From the NCBI RefSeq assembly GCF_001693435.1, contig NZ_CM004509.1, positions 2,666,001 through 2,730,000 on the forward strand: a stretch of 64,000 nt of DNA. The letters are read 5' to 3'. The DNA comes from Gilliamella sp. wkB7 (lineage in GTDB: Bacteria > Pseudomonadota > Gammaproteobacteria > Enterobacterales > Orbaceae). The notes beneath the pieces are model-generated. The model was not told the origin of the DNA. It ran no database searches and saw only the letters and a list, made by a program, of their open reading frames with translations. Positions 9,571-21,459 of the stretch are shown in pieces; position 1 is the first letter of the stretch; each line of letters starts with the position of its first letter. The translations under genes were made by a program, and so were the position numbers.

Positions 9571-11025
9571 CTATTTTGCCATCATTAAATGAACACGAGT
9601 TTGCATCAGTTTTTCTAACTCACTGGCACTTTCGAGTTTGTTAGGTACAGATTGGTCACTAATGGATTGGTTGAGCAAATTGTCAAGGTCATCTAAGAAA
9701 GCTTTAACGCTTGGTGCGTTACTATCAAAATAAGCACTCACCCAAAGTAAAGCATCACTAAGTGCTCTTTGATAGATTAAATCTTGATGTCGAGGTACTG
9801 CTTGAGCAGCAATTAAAAGACGAAAACGAATATTTTCTCGAAGATAAAGTGATTGTTCTAAAGTCAATGGTTCTTTAAAAATTTGACATCTAAGCATCTG
9901 TTTTTCATCTAAGCCTGCTTTAGACAAACAGGTTTTAAAGTTATTTTCTTTTTCATCGAGGTTTTCGATGGTAATGAATTTAGCCATAAAGTTTTTTGTG
10001 TTAGTCAGTAAATTACTGGACCAATCTGAAATTGACGAAGTAATACTTTGCTTATCATTATGAGCCTTATCAGAATCAGCTCCCAAATTCATGCCTTGCG
10101 CGCTGGTCGTATGGGAATTTGACGGCTCTGTTTGGGTTGAGGCAACGGCATCATCATGTTGCGTCATGCCTAAATCTATTTGTTTATAATTACCAACTAA
10201 GGGGAGTTCATTGAGTGATTCAGAAAGTCCAACCAAATTCATGATAATGCCATCATAATCAATAAAACTCACCTGAGACAGTGAATTAATATCTTCAGTA
10301 ATTGCCTGTCTTGCTGGTATTAAACTTGGATCATTTGCTTGTGCAAGACTTGCATCAGCATTTTTTAACAATAACCGAGCAGTCGCATAATCTTGCTCAT
10401 TCCAGATTTTTCTACCAGCTAAATGCACTAAATAATTAGCTTGAGAAATTAGCCAGACACTGTAATTTGTTGCCGACATGGACGATAAGCGTTCATTAAG
10501 ATTATAAATATTTTGCTCATTGAGTTTTGATGCATCATTAATCTGATTAGTTAACTGTTGTTGTGCTTTTTGTTGTTCAGTCAATTGATCATCAACTCGC
10601 TGCTCTAATGTTGCAAACTGTTGATTCTGTTTGTTTACCGCTTGCGTAATGTTGTTTTGTAAATCGTGAATAATACTATCTTTGGTGGTTTGCTTTAAAT
10701 TAGCTAATTCTGTTTGTAAACTAGCAATCGTCTTTTTTTGGTTTTCAACTTGTGTATGACCGTGATAAAAAACAAAACCTCCAAGACCAAGAGTTAGCGC
10801 AATAGCTAAAAGGGATAGTTTTGATACGGGTGCTTTATTGACATTATTAGATGATGCAACTTTTTTTTCAACTGTTGGACTAGATTGGGCGGTTGTTGAT
10901 GTTCTATTATCTTCTTTCATAGTCTTTTTCGCTTTATCTAAAGTAGTGATAGTGGAAGATTGGCTAAATGAAGAGGTGCTGATGGTAGAAAGTGTGGCAT
11001 TGGCACCATAATATCGTAATGGCAT
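9571..11025 (-). CDS. hemX: HemX, membrane protein of the haem operon
   Basis: Resembles HemX of enteric hemCDXY operons, annotated as uroporphyrinogen-III C-methyltransferase-like but without the methylase core. It has a Ser/Thr-rich cytoplasmic N terminus, one transmembrane helix (SKLSLLAIALTLGLGGFVFY), a coiled coil, and a conserved C-terminal domain (WLISQANYLVHLAGRK, YLRENIRFRLLIAAQAVPRHQ). The ATG at 11025 has GAGGT seven bases upstream. An ATG at 10920 would give an N terminus closer to E. coli, and one at 11037 is also open. An extra loop at about residues 345-375 carries three cysteines not present in E. coli HemX. Confidence 0.85.
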   Translation of the reverse strand: MPLRYYGANATLSTISTSSFSQSSTITTLDKAKKTMKEDNRTSTTAQSSPTVEKKVASSNNVNKAPVSKLSLLAIALTLGLGGFVFYHGHTQVENQKKTIASLQTELANLKQTTKDSIIHDLQNNITQAVNKQNQQFATLEQRVDDQLTEQQKAQQQLTNQINDASKLNEQNIYNLNERLSSMSATNYSVWLISQANYLVHLAGRKIWNEQDYATARLLLKNADASLAQANDPSLIPARQAITEDINSLSQVSFIDYDGIIMNLVGLSESLNELPLVGNYKQIDLGMTQHDDAVASTQTEPSNSHTTSAQGMNLGADSDKAHNDKQSITSSISDWSSNLLTNTKNFMAKFITIENLDEKENNFKTCLSKAGLDEKQMLRCQIFKEPLTLEQSLYLRENIRFRLLIAAQAVPRHQDLIYQRALSDALLWVSAYFDSNAPSVKAFLDDLDNLLNQSISDQSVPNKLESASELEKLMQTRVHLMMAK

Positions 11026-11076
11026 AACTGACCTCATTTAGCATTGATATAATTAACAATATTATGACATAGAGTC

Positions 11077-11082
11077 ATTATA
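11077..11082 (-). promoter_or_regulatory. hemX: Candidate hemX -10 element
   Basis: A perfect TATAAT on the minus strand lies about 50 bp upstream of the chosen hemX start. No good -35 is visible. The 241-bp hemD-hemX gap, versus a short gap in E. coli, makes a separate hemXY promoter plausible. Confidence 0.4.
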
Positions 11083-11167
11083 GTTTTAAATAAAATTTGC
11101 TATTTGAATTAACAAACGACCATAATAACTTTTTTTAACCTAGCTTTGCTATTACTTTTAATAAATT

Positions 11168-11190
11168 AAAATTTTATTCAATAAAATTTT
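11168..11190 (-). terminator. AT-only hairpin downstream of hemD
   Basis: Arms AAAATTTTAT and ATAAAATTTT around loop TCA lie about 80 bp past the hemD stop. The stem is weak thermally but T-rich. It may attenuate read-through from hemCD into hemXY. Confidence 0.4.
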
Positions 11191-11266
11191 TTAAAATAAA
11201 TAATCATCTTTACTATTACTATTTAAACGAATAAACGAAAAGTATTTTTCAACGTTATTAAATTTT

Positions 11267-11995
11267 TTATAACGGGGTAGGGAAGTGTTGTTTTACAGCA
11301 TTAAAGACAGTTTGATTATCCGCACTATTTACTAATAAAACATTTTGCCATGTTAACTCTTTAGCTTTTGTAAAAATCCTTTGACTGGTTACCAGTAAAC
11401 GACTTTGCTTTTTGTGTTCATCACTGCTATAGGATTCAAGTTGGTTTAGGTGCTCAATACTGGTAATAATAATGAGTTGTTGTGAGATATGCTCAGATAA
11501 GATATCAGGTTGGTAGATTATGGGAGTGCGAGAATAACACTCAATCAATTTTACTTTGGCTTGGCGAGACCTTAGCGTTTGTGCCAGTAAAGGTCGACTT
11601 GAATTACCACACAAGATTAAAATGTTTCGTTGTTTTACTGATTGTTGTTGAAGTAACACTAATAATCCTTCACTGTCTTCTCTATCAGGATAATTAACTT
11701 CAATTTCGGTGAATTGCTTAAATAATTGTGCAGATTTTTTGCCTATTGCAAAATAACTAATGTTTTTTGGCAAGGTCAAATTGGTAAAATACTGATTAAT
11801 GACATGAGTTACTTGGGGGGAAACCACTATTACGATATCTTGGGGTAATAGTTGGTTTAACTGATGCTGTAACTGTAGAATGTCACGACCTTGTGAAATT
11901 TTAAAAAATGGCAAATGTTGCGCAGGTAGATTGGCTTGGTTAAATAACTCAGTTAATTTTTCACCTTCCGGAGAGGGTCTGGTTACTAAAATCAT
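11267..11995 (-). CDS. hemD: Uroporphyrinogen-III synthase
   Basis: Cyclises hydroxymethylbilane with inversion of ring D to give uroporphyrinogen III, after HemC. At 242 residues it is the normal length. The family is poorly conserved; the N terminus [18 protein letters not shown], the central IALCGN-like segment ([15 protein letters not shown]) and position after hemC support the call. Its ATG overlaps the hemC stop by 4 bp (ATGA), so the two are translationally coupled. Confidence 0.9.
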   Translation of the reverse strand: MILVTRPSPEGEKLTELFNQANLPAQHLPFFKISQGRDILQLQHQLNQLLPQDIVIVVSPQVTHVINQYFTNLTLPKNISYFAIGKKSAQLFKQFTEIEVNYPDREDSEGLLVLLQQQSVKQRNILILCGNSSRPLLAQTLRSRQAKVKLIECYSRTPIIYQPDILSEHISQQLIIITSIEHLNQLESYSSDEHKKQSRLLVTSQRIFTKAKELTWQNVLLVNSADNQTVFNAVKQHFPTPL

Positions 11996-12912
11996 GCGTC
12001 TAATAATTCCGTTAGAATTAAATCTGCACCTTGATTTAATAACTGTTTAGCAAGCTTTTCACCTAAAGATTCGGCTTCGTTTATAAAACCTGTTATCTGT
12101 TGTTTAATTATTTTTGAACCGTCAACACGACCCACCAGACCTTGTAACACTAATTCATCATTATTCAGCCGGCAATAACCCGCAATAGGTACTTGGCATC
12201 CACCTTGTAAGACGTTATTCATTGTTCTTTCGGCTTGGATACAAGCTCGACTTTTTTTATCATCGAGAACTGAAATAATGTCCAATATTTGTTTATCGTC
12301 AGTGCGACTTTCAATGCCAATCGCGCCTTGTCCAACAGCGGGCAACATTAAATCTGTATCTATGTATTGAGTAATTCTGTGTTCTAAAGATAAACGTTTT
12401 AAACCGACTGACGCCAGAATTATGGCATCATATTGCCCATCATCCAATTTATTGAGACGTGTACCTACATTACCACGAAGATCTTTAATTATTAAATGGG
12501 GAAAATGACTGCGTAACTGACATTGGCGCCGTAAACTTGATGTACCAACAATTGCACCTTCAGGTAAATCATTTAGATTGATATATTTATTAGCAACAAA
12601 TGCGTCTCGAACCTCATCTCTTTGGCAAATTGCTGCTAGCATCAAACCTTCAGGGAACTGAGCGGGAATGTCTTTAATTGAGTGAACCGCAATATCTGCT
12701 TCATTATTTAATATTGCTTGTTCTAACTGTTTAACAAAAAGACCTTTTCCACCAATTTTTGATAATGGACTATCAAGTATAATATCACCTTGAGTCACCA
12801 TTGGAATAAGTTCAACCGTTAAATCTTTATGTGCTAATAATAGATTTTGTTTAACGAAATTAGCTTGCCATAACGCTAATGGGCTTTTCCTTGTTGCAAT
12901 ACGAATCTTCAA
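11992..12912 (-). CDS. hemC: Porphobilinogen deaminase (hydroxymethylbilane synthase)
   Basis: Polymerises four porphobilinogens to hydroxymethylbilane. The 306-residue protein starts [17 protein letters not shown], the family signature. It contains [17 protein letters not shown] and the cofactor-attachment loop [13 protein letters not shown], whose first Cys carries the dipyrromethane. It is the first gene of the hem cluster read on the minus strand. purB starts separately upstream. Confidence 0.96.
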   Translation of the reverse strand: MKIRIATRKSPLALWQANFVKQNLLLAHKDLTVELIPMVTQGDIILDSPLSKIGGKGLFVKQLEQAILNNEADIAVHSIKDIPAQFPEGLMLAAICQRDEVRDAFVANKYINLNDLPEGAIVGTSSLRRQCQLRSHFPHLIIKDLRGNVGTRLNKLDDGQYDAIILASVGLKRLSLEHRITQYIDTDLMLPAVGQGAIGIESRTDDKQILDIISVLDDKKSRACIQAERTMNNVLQGGCQVPIAGYCRLNNDELVLQGLVGRVDGSKIIKQQITGFINEAESLGEKLAKQLLNQGADLILTELLDA

Positions 12913-13039
12913 TTCATTTTCCTAATTTTATAAATGAGGCTTTTTGTTTGGTTAACTCTGTTATTTTTATAGCGCTAAGGATGATTATTGATAATCAATC
13001 CTTAGCACAGTTGTTGTTATACTTAATGATCAGTAAACA

Positions 13040-15102
<2,063 letters not shown>

Positions 15103-15103
15103 T

Positions 15104-16222
15104 TTACAACTCCTGTCTACCTATGATTCGCTCTTCAATGATGCCGCCACCAAGACACACTTCTCCTTGATAAAATACGGCTGATTGTCCTGGCGTTACT
15201 GCAGCAACAGGATGATTAAATATCACTTCAATTTTATCTTCTGATAAAGGATTAACTTGGCAAGCGATATCTTGCTGGCGATAACGTGTTTTAACGGTAC
15301 ATGTAAAAGGTTTGCTGACAACTTGACGATCAACCCAATGTAATTGGCTAGCAATTAATCCATCAGAAAATAATGCAGGATGATCATGTCCTTGCGCAAC
15401 AATCAATTCATTATTTTGTAAATCTTTATCTACCACATACCAAGGTGTATCATCAGCTTGTTTTAAACCACCAATACCTAAGCCTTTACGCTGCCCTAAT
15501 GTGTGATACATAAGCCCTTGATGTTTTCCAATTATTTCACCATCTACCGTACGAATTGCTCCGGCTTTTGCAGGTAAATAGCGCGCTAAAAAGTCACTGA
15601 ATTTTCGTTCTCCAATAAAACAGATACCTGTAGAATCTTTTTTAGCCGCCGTTGCTAAACCTAATTGTTGAGCGATTTCACGTACTTTCGGTTTTTCCAG
15701 TTCACCTACTGGAAATAGGCTTTGCTTAATTTGGGCTTCACTTAGAGTGTAAAGAAAATAACTTTGGTCTTTATTGTTATCCACACCGCGCAATAATTCA
15801 ACTTTGCCATTACTTTCACGTTTGCGTACATAATGACCTGTTGCGATATAATCTGCACCAAGATCTTCTGCTGCATATTCAAGAAAAGCTTTAAACTTGA
15901 TCTCTTTATTACATAAGATATCTGGATTTGGCGTGCGACCTGCTTTATATTCAGATAAAAAATGTTCAAAAACATTATCCCAATATTCGGCTGCAAAATT
16001 GATAGTGTGTAATTTGATATTCAATTTATCACAAACGGCTTGAGCATCGGCTAAATCGACTGATGCGGAACAATACTCTTCGGTATCATCTTCTTCCCAA
16101 TTTTTCATAAATAAGCCAACAACTTGGTAACCTTGTTGCTGTAATAGATAAGCCGAAACAGATGAGTCAACGCCGCCAGACATGCCGACAACAACTTTTT
16201 TGGGTGTATTTACATTTGACAT
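15104..16222 (-). CDS. mnmA: tRNA-specific 2-thiouridylase MnmA
   Basis: Installs the 2-thio group at the wobble uridine U34 of tRNA Lys, Glu and Gln, taking sulfur from the Tus relay. At 372 residues it is full length. The PP-loop [10 protein letters not shown] lies at residues 13-22. The two catalytic cysteines are in [12 protein letters not shown] and [10 protein letters not shown]. It heads the mnmA-hflD-purB set; the gap upstream (16223-16478) separates it from the phage-like repressor. Confidence 0.96.
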   Translation of the reverse strand: MSNVNTPKKVVVGMSGGVDSSVSAYLLQQQGYQVVGLFMKNWEEDDTEEYCSASVDLADAQAVCDKLNIKLHTINFAAEYWDNVFEHFLSEYKAGRTPNPDILCNKEIKFKAFLEYAAEDLGADYIATGHYVRKRESNGKVELLRGVDNNKDQSYFLYTLSEAQIKQSLFPVGELEKPKVREIAQQLGLATAAKKDSTGICFIGERKFSDFLARYLPAKAGAIRTVDGEIIGKHQGLMYHTLGQRKGLGIGGLKQADDTPWYVVDKDLQNNELIVAQGHDHPALFSDGLIASQLHWVDRQVVSKPFTCTVKTRYRQQDIACQVNPLSEDKIEVIFNHPVAAVTPGQSAVFYQGEVCLGGGIIEERIIGRQEL

Positions 16223-16420
16223 AATAACAAAATAGTAGACTTAGAAATTATGGTAATTTTACCATACCTCAATTAAAAAGCATAAAGTTATACCCACAAC
16301 AGTTTATTTAATCGTGACTGTTTTTTGCTAAAACATAGGATAACCTCAAATATTTTTACATTTTTTTAAACTGATTTTAAAGTTTATAAGAAAGGAAAAA
16401 AACGAATTAATAATTCTTTT

Positions 16421-16455
16421 AATAACTCAGTCGAATAATTAGCGACGGAGTTATT
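16421..16455 (-). terminator. Hairpin downstream of the S24 repressor
   Basis: Arms AATAACTC and GAGTTATT with an inner GTCG/CGAC pairing lie just past the repressor stop. The U run is poor, so termination is only possible. Confidence 0.4.
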
Positions 16456-16478
16456 AAGATATTATATGTAGTTTTTTA

Positions 16479-17165
16479 TTAAAAATCCTTTAATAAATAG
16501 ATGACATGCCCAATAATTTCGAAATTCTGCGGCGAATTTTTATCAATCAAAATCGTTGGGTACTTAGGATTATCACACAATAAAGCTAAATTAGTTCCTT
16601 GATTTTGTATTCGTTTAACACAAATTTGGTCATCATATTGTACAGCATAAAGATAACCATCAATCGGTTTACAATATGCTTTATTAATGATCAAAATATC
16701 ATGATTGGATATAGTCGGATCCATACTGTCACCTTTAGCCCAAATCGCAGTTAAATCCTCAGTTTTACAGCCTTGATTTTTAATCAATTTTACTTCAAAG
16801 GGGATAGAATTAATTTGTGATAATGGATTGACATTCTTAGTTAAGTCATGAAAAGGAATACGAATTGATTCTGTACCTAAAGAATCATTAAGTAAACGAC
16901 ATTCTCCTTTTCCTGTCGCTAACCATTCAATAGGCACATCACATTTTTGGGCAATGATTGCTAATCGATTTAAAGATGGATAGGTTTTACCAGATAAATA
17001 ATCTCGAATTACAGCTTCTGACATGCCAACTTTTTTGGCAAAAGCATTACCGGATAGTCCTTCTAATAATAAAGTTAATCTATTTTTAAAATTTATTACG
17101 CCTGTTTTTGTCAAAATACTCGTTTTTTCGTGCTCATTAAGCGTTTTAAAATTGTTTTCTTTCAT
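16479..17165 (-). CDS. Phage-type S24 (CI/LexA-like) repressor
   Basis: A 228-residue two-domain repressor. An XRE-type helix-turn-helix lies at about residues 38-70 (NAFAKKVGMSEAVIRDYLSGKTYPSL). A C-terminal peptidase S24 domain has the serine-lysine dyad: Ser147 in AKGDSMDP and Lys184 in ICVKRIQ. I see no Ala-Gly dipeptide in the linker, so LexA-style self-cleavage at the usual site is doubtful. It is divergent from a Ner-like gene, the arrangement of the early control region in Mu-like and other temperate phages. No other phage gene is adjacent, so it looks like a stranded or domesticated switch. Confidence 0.88.
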   Translation of the reverse strand: MKENNFKTLNEHEKTSILTKTGVINFKNRLTLLLEGLSGNAFAKKVGMSEAVIRDYLSGKTYPSLNRLAIIAQKCDVPIEWLATGKGECRLLNDSLGTESIRIPFHDLTKNVNPLSQINSIPFEVKLIKNQGCKTEDLTAIWAKGDSMDPTISNHDILIINKAYCKPIDGYLYAVQYDDQICVKRIQNQGTNLALLCDNPKYPTILIDKNSPQNFEIIGHVIYLLKDF

Positions 17166-17236
17166 TTTTTATTCCATTTTATAGATTTTTTTTGTTTTTA
17201 TGGTTTTGTTTCGTTTTTTTATGTGTTATCCTTTTT

Positions 17237-17283
17237 GTGGTAACATTATACCACTTAGTATTGTAATGCCGATAATCATTACA
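17237..17283. promoter_or_regulatory. Paired palindromic operators between repressor and Ner-like gene
   Basis: Two inverted repeats lie side by side: GTGGTA with TACCAC (17237-17254, 6-bp spacer) and TGTAATG with CATTACA (17262-17283, 8-bp spacer). A minus-strand TATAAT (17249-17244), a good -10 for the repressor, falls inside the first palindrome. They are candidate sites for the repressor, the Ner-like protein, or both. Confidence 0.6.
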
Positions 17284-17316
17284 ATAGCAAAGAATTAACC
17301 TGAAGAGGATCTCATA

Positions 17317-17541
17317 ATGAGCGAACAAGATCAAGATTGGTCACCATCAAGAGTTGTCGGTGAAATTAAAATTAGAGGTGGAAACTTAAGAGCACTATCA
17401 AGATCAAGTGGCTTACAAGCTGATACTTTGAGAAATGCTTTATATCGACATTGCCCTAAATATGAACGAATTATTGCTGAATACTTACAAGTTTCTGTTG
17501 AAACTATTTGGCCTTCACGTTATAGCATTCAAGCAAAATAA
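17317..17541 (+). CDS. Ner-like DNA-binding protein (Mu Ner / SfsB family)
   Basis: A 74-residue protein that aligns along its length with phage Mu Ner: an acidic start then DW, a segment RGGNLRALSRSSGLQADTLRNAL (helix-turn-helix), HCPKYERIIAEYLQV and the terminal IWPSRY. Ner represses the repressor gene and early transcription in Mu; the chromosomal homologue Nlp/SfsB is a regulator. It is divergent from the S24 repressor across 151 bp. GAGGAT precedes the ATG. No transposase A/B genes follow, and the gene ends at a terminator shared with tpiA. Confidence 0.88.
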   Translation: MSEQDQDWSPSRVVGEIKIRGGNLRALSRSSGLQADTLRNALYRHCPKYERIIAEYLQVSVETIWPSRYSIQAK

Positions 17542-17583
17542 TTATTTTTGATACTATATCAATTTAAATTCTTCCTTAAAAAA

Positions 17584-17601
17584 GACGCCTTTTCAGGCGT
17601 C
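17584..17601. terminator. Bidirectional terminator between the Ner-like gene and tpiA
   Basis: Arms GACGCCT and AGGCGTC with loop TTTC have A-rich sequence on the left and a T-rich run on the right. It suits both converging genes. Confidence 0.85.
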
Positions 17602-17607
17602 ATTATT

Positions 17608-18372
17608 TTATTTTTTTGCTTGTTCTGCTGCACGAACAATTGCTGCAAAAGCATCTGCTTTAAGGGATGCACCGCCCACTAAAGCACCATCAATATCTGG
17701 TTGTGTAAATAATTCTGCTGCATTTTTATCATTTACTGAGCCACCATATTGAATAATTACTTGTTCTGCAACTTTAGCATCTTGTTTTGCAATATGATCA
17801 CGGATGAATTTATGAACAGCTTGAGCCTGGGCTGGAGTTGCAGACTTGCCAGTACCAATAGCCCAAACTGGCTCATAAGCAATTACTGCACCGTTGAATG
17901 CTTCAACACCTAATGCATTTATTACAGCATCAATTTGACGTGCACATACTGATTGAGTTTGACCTGCTTCATTTTCAGCTTCAGTTTCACCGATACAAAG
18001 AACTGGTACTAAACCAGATTCTTTTAATACACCAAATTTTTTGGCAATAAACTCATCTGACTCTTTGTGGTAAGTACGACGTTCTGAATGACCAATAATT
18101 ACATGAGTGACACCCACTTCCTTTAACATTGTCGCTGATACTTCACCTGTATAAGCGCCAGACAGGTTAACATCTACATCTTGGGCACCTAAAATAATAT
18201 TAGAACCACCTAATTGATGTTTAACAAAGTCTAAATAAACTACTGGCGGGGCAATAGCAATATCACACGCAGCTTCTGTCGATAGTTCTTTTCTTAAACC
18301 CTCAACTAAATTTTTAGCCATATCAATACTACCATTGAGTTTCCAGTTACCCATAACGAGAGGTTTTCGCAT
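17608..18372 (-). CDS. tpiA: Triosephosphate isomerase
   Basis: Interconverts dihydroxyacetone phosphate and glyceraldehyde 3-phosphate. The TIM-barrel protein of 254 residues has Asn9 and Lys11 in MGNWKLNG, the catalytic His in [13 protein letters not shown] and the catalytic Glu in [15 protein letters not shown]. The ATG at 18372 has GGAG nine bases upstream. A TTG at 18384 overlaps that ribosome binding site, so I rejected it. Confidence 0.96.
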   Translation of the reverse strand: MRKPLVMGNWKLNGSIDMAKNLVEGLRKELSTEAACDIAIAPPVVYLDFVKHQLGGSNIILGAQDVDVNLSGAYTGEVSATMLKEVGVTHVIIGHSERRTYHKESDEFIAKKFGVLKESGLVPVLCIGETEAENEAGQTQSVCARQIDAVINALGVEAFNGAVIAYEPVWAIGTGKSATPAQAQAVHKFIRDHIAKQDAKVAEQVIIQYGGSVNDKNAAELFTQPDIDGALVGGASLKADAFAAIVRAAEQAKK

Positions 18373-18472
18373 AATTTTCTCCAACTTAAGTTTTAAAAAG
18401 GTGTTGATTTTAGAATGAATTCGTTATAATGAGGAGTATTATACATCAAATAATTTGAACTTGAGGAAAAAT

Positions 18473-18718
18473 ATGACATTAGAAATTTTAAATCAGTTAG
18501 AAAATAAAATTCAGCATACTGTTAATACTATTACGACATTACAAAACGAAATTGCTACTTTAAAGCAAGGCAATCAAGAATTAGAACAGTTGATCAATGA
18601 CAGTTCAGACGAAATGAAAGCATTACGCGAAGAAAATGAAAAGCTCAAACAAGATCAACAAGTTTGGCAGCAACGTATCCAAACTTTATTAACCAAAATA
18701 GGTGAAATAACACAATAA
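18473..18718 (+). CDS. zapB: Cell division protein ZapB
   Basis: An 81-residue coiled-coil protein, the same length as E. coli ZapB, heptad-patterned along its whole length (LEILNQLENKIQHTVNTITTLQ). ZapB joins the Z-ring through ZapA and helps link it to MatP on the chromosome terminus. The ATG at 18473 has GAGG upstream; an earlier in-frame start at 18455 lacks one. It is divergent from tpiA. Confidence 0.88.
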   Translation: MTLEILNQLENKIQHTVNTITTLQNEIATLKQGNQELEQLINDSSDEMKALREENEKLKQDQQVWQQRIQTLLTKIGEITQ

Positions 18719-18794
18719 ATCACGCTATTTATAAACGCGGCTTATCTTGCGATTGTTTTTTATTTCATTAATAGAATTGTGAAAATTAACTATA

Positions 18795-20099
18795 ATGCGA
18801 GAAGAGTTAAAATCGTTGTGGATTGCTCAGACTATTCATCTAATTGAAAAAGAATCTGGGCGATTTGCTGATCAAGATATTAATCGACAAGTAAGAGTGA
18901 CTCAAACGTCACTGATTAATCGTATTGTTATGCGTGCGGTTATGCTATCAAAACAAAATGGTTTGTATGCAGCGCAAAAAAATTTATTAAGAGCAATAAA
19001 CCTTTCCTTTTTCATATTTATTTTTCTTTCTATTATTTGTGGTGCATCATTGGCTTTTAGTACATTAAGTCAAAATCCAATTAATTTGTATTGGGCGCTT
19101 TTTAGTTTACTAGGTCTTCATTTAGTCACTTTATTTATCTGGTTAGTCTCCTCTTTTTTGTTTACTAATTTAGGTGGTAGCTTTTTAGTTTATTGCTGGT
19201 TATGGTTAGCAAGAAAGTTCTCCCAAAAAAAGACGGTACAACAGCTTATTCCTGCTTTTATTGAGTTATTTGGTGGGCGTATTCGTTGGTTAATTGGATT
19301 TGTACTTAATCTTTTTTGGACAGTAATATTAAGTAGTGCCTTAATAGTGATTATTGCCTTATTTTCAACAAAACATTATAGTTTTGAATGGAAAACAACA
19401 TTACTTAGCTCAGATACAATTATTAGCCTAACTCATTATTTAGGTTGGTTACCCTCGAAAATAGGGTTTATGATTCCTGATGATAATATTATCAGATTAA
19501 GTGAACACGCGCTAAATGCTGGAGAAATACGTTCTGCTTGGGCAATTTGGTTGCTCGGTGTTTTCATCGTTTATGGTTTAGTGATTCGATTTTTATGTAT
19601 GATAATTTGCGGGATTAATTGGTTGGTAAGTTGTCGACGAATTAAATTCAATACCCAACATCCTGATTATCAATTATTAGCAAATGATCTACAACCTATA
19701 TTGTTTCATGTTGAAGATGAAGATAATAAAGATAACGTTAAATTTGAACAATCAATTTCGCATTTGACTCAAGAGGGCATAGGTACTTTCTTGGTGGCAA
19801 TTGATGTGCAAGAAGAGTGGAATCCACCAAATTCAGTAACCTTTTTAGGTTTTTTAAATACGCGTGAACAGCGCCGTAAAATTCTTGACTATTTACAATT
19901 AACACCTGCCAAAAAGTTATTAATCGCGATTGATACTGATAGGGCACCCGATCGGGGTATGTTAAATTTTATTAATCAACTGACAAGTAAATCGCAACAA
20001 AGTCGGATCTGGTTTATCAATCAAGGCAAACAATTTAATAATTGGCAAGCGTTATCGTTACAATCAGCTTTACCAACGTGGTTAGGCGAGGAATTTTAA
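18795..20099 (+). CDS. DUF2868 membrane protein
   Basis: A 434-residue protein with about four hydrophobic segments between residues 70 and 270 and a soluble C-terminal third. The N terminus (LWIAQTIHLIEKESGRFADQDINRQVR) and domain layout match DUF2868, which is regularly encoded just upstream of a DUF3482 GTPase. Here it ends one base before that gene. The function of the pair is unknown; the membrane protein may be the partner or anchor of the GTPase. Confidence 0.82.
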   Translation: MREELKSLWIAQTIHLIEKESGRFADQDINRQVRVTQTSLINRIVMRAVMLSKQNGLYAAQKNLLRAINLSFFIFIFLSIICGASLAFSTLSQNPINLYWALFSLLGLHLVTLFIWLVSSFLFTNLGGSFLVYCWLWLARKFSQKKTVQQLIPAFIELFGGRIRWLIGFVLNLFWTVILSSALIVIIALFSTKHYSFEWKTTLLSSDTIISLTHYLGWLPSKIGFMIPDDNIIRLSEHALNAGEIRSAWAIWLLGVFIVYGLVIRFLCMIICGINWLVSCRRIKFNTQHPDYQLLANDLQPILFHVEDEDNKDNVKFEQSISHLTQEGIGTFLVAIDVQEEWNPPNSVTFLGFLNTREQRRKILDYLQLTPAKKLLIAIDTDRAPDRGMLNFINQLTSKSQQSRIWFINQGKQFNNWQALSLQSALPTWLGEEF

Positions 20100-20100
20100 C

Positions 20101-21459
20101 ATGTTAACGACATTGAAATTAGCTGTGGTTGGGCATGCAAATGTAGGAAAAACATCATTATTACGCACCTTAATTCGCAATAGTAACTTTGGTGATGTAT
20201 CAGATAAACCAGGCACAACAAGACATGTCGAATCAATTACCTTACCTGTTGATAACCAAAACACCATCATTTTTTATGATACACCAGGTTTAGAAGATAG
20301 CTTGGCACTGTATGATTACATTGATCAATTAATACCTGCTAACAATAAACTTGATGGTATTGATAAATTAACATTTTTTTTACATAGCCCAGAAGCCGAA
20401 AATACCTTTGATCAAGAAGCTAAAGTAATCAGACAATTATTGAAAAGTGATGCAGCTATCTATGTAATCGACGTACGTGAGCCTGTTTTAGATAAATATC
20501 ATGATGAATTAGCTATTTTAGCCAGTGGAGCCAAACCAATATTAGCGGTATTAAATTTTACCGCTAGTGAGCAGCAAAATGAAAATGAATGGAAAATATT
20601 ACTTTCTCGGATCGGTATTCATGCTATCATACGGTTCGATGCAATCGTGCCGCCCATAGATGGTGAAGAGCGATTGTATAAAAGTTTATCGTTGCTAATT
20701 GAGCCAGCAAAATTGATCTTAGATCAATGGCTAACTAAAATTACGCAAATGCGTGAAACTCGCAATAAAAAGGCTAATTTGATTATTGCTAAAGCTTTAG
20801 TTGATGTAACAGCTTTTTACAAAATGGCCAAATCTGATGATAAACAGGCCATTGTTGATATGCAAAATCAAGTAAGAAAGCGGGAACAGTTGGCAATAAA
20901 TGAGCTGTTAAAACTCTTTCAGTTTAATTCAGCTTTAGAAAGTGAAGAATGTTTGCCTTTGTTAAAAGGTCGTTATAATGCAGATCTATTTAATATAGAT
21001 ACCCTAACCACAATGGGCATGCATTTGACGAAAGGTTTTGTGTCAGGTGCTACAATTGGTGCAAGTATTGATTTAGTTACCGGAGGCATTACGCTTGGTT
21101 CTGCAACGCTCATTGGCGGTGCTGTCGGTAGTTTAGTGCAAACAGCCAAGCATTATGGTTCTAGAATGCGATATCAGCTTTCTGGTTATAATAAATTAAG
21201 TGTTGATGATGTTATTATTTGTTACCTTTCTTTACGACTTGTTAGTCTAAGAGAGAGTTTAAATCATCGCAGCCATGCGAACACTTGCCCCATTAAATTG
21301 TCTAAGTTAGAGACTCAAGAATGGAAAAAAGGCGTGTTACCTAAAAGTTTGAAAGTAGCTAGGCGTTATTCGCATTGGTCGACGTTAAATAAAGGAACAA
21401 AAAGAAATGACAAAAAAAGACAATCGACAATTGAAAATGTTGCCGAACAACTTTTTTAG
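20101..21459 (+). CDS. Era-like GTPase with DUF3482 domain
   Basis: The N-terminal GTPase domain has a P-loop GHANVGKTS (residues 11-19), a G2-like KPGTTRHVE and G3 DTPG. The usual NKxD G4 motif is replaced by a degenerate LNFTAS. The C-terminal half carries a glycine-rich hydrophobic hairpin (GFVSGATIGASIDLVTGGITLG), which may insert in membrane, then a basic tail. It pairs with the DUF2868 gene upstream. Its last 53 bp overlap the NlpC/P60 gene in another frame. Confidence 0.85.
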   Translation: MLTTLKLAVVGHANVGKTSLLRTLIRNSNFGDVSDKPGTTRHVESITLPVDNQNTIIFYDTPGLEDSLALYDYIDQLIPANNKLDGIDKLTFFLHSPEAENTFDQEAKVIRQLLKSDAAIYVIDVREPVLDKYHDELAILASGAKPILAVLNFTASEQQNENEWKILLSRIGIHAIIRFDAIVPPIDGEERLYKSLSLLIEPAKLILDQWLTKITQMRETRNKKANLIIAKALVDVTAFYKMAKSDDKQAIVDMQNQVRKREQLAINELLKLFQFNSALESEECLPLLKGRYNADLFNIDTLTTMGMHLTKGFVSGATIGASIDLVTGGITLGSATLIGGAVGSLVQTAKHYGSRMRYQLSGYNKLSVDDVIICYLSLRLVSLRESLNHRSHANTCPIKLSKLETQEWKKGVLPKSLKVARRYSHWSTLNKGTKRNDKKRQSTIENVAEQLF

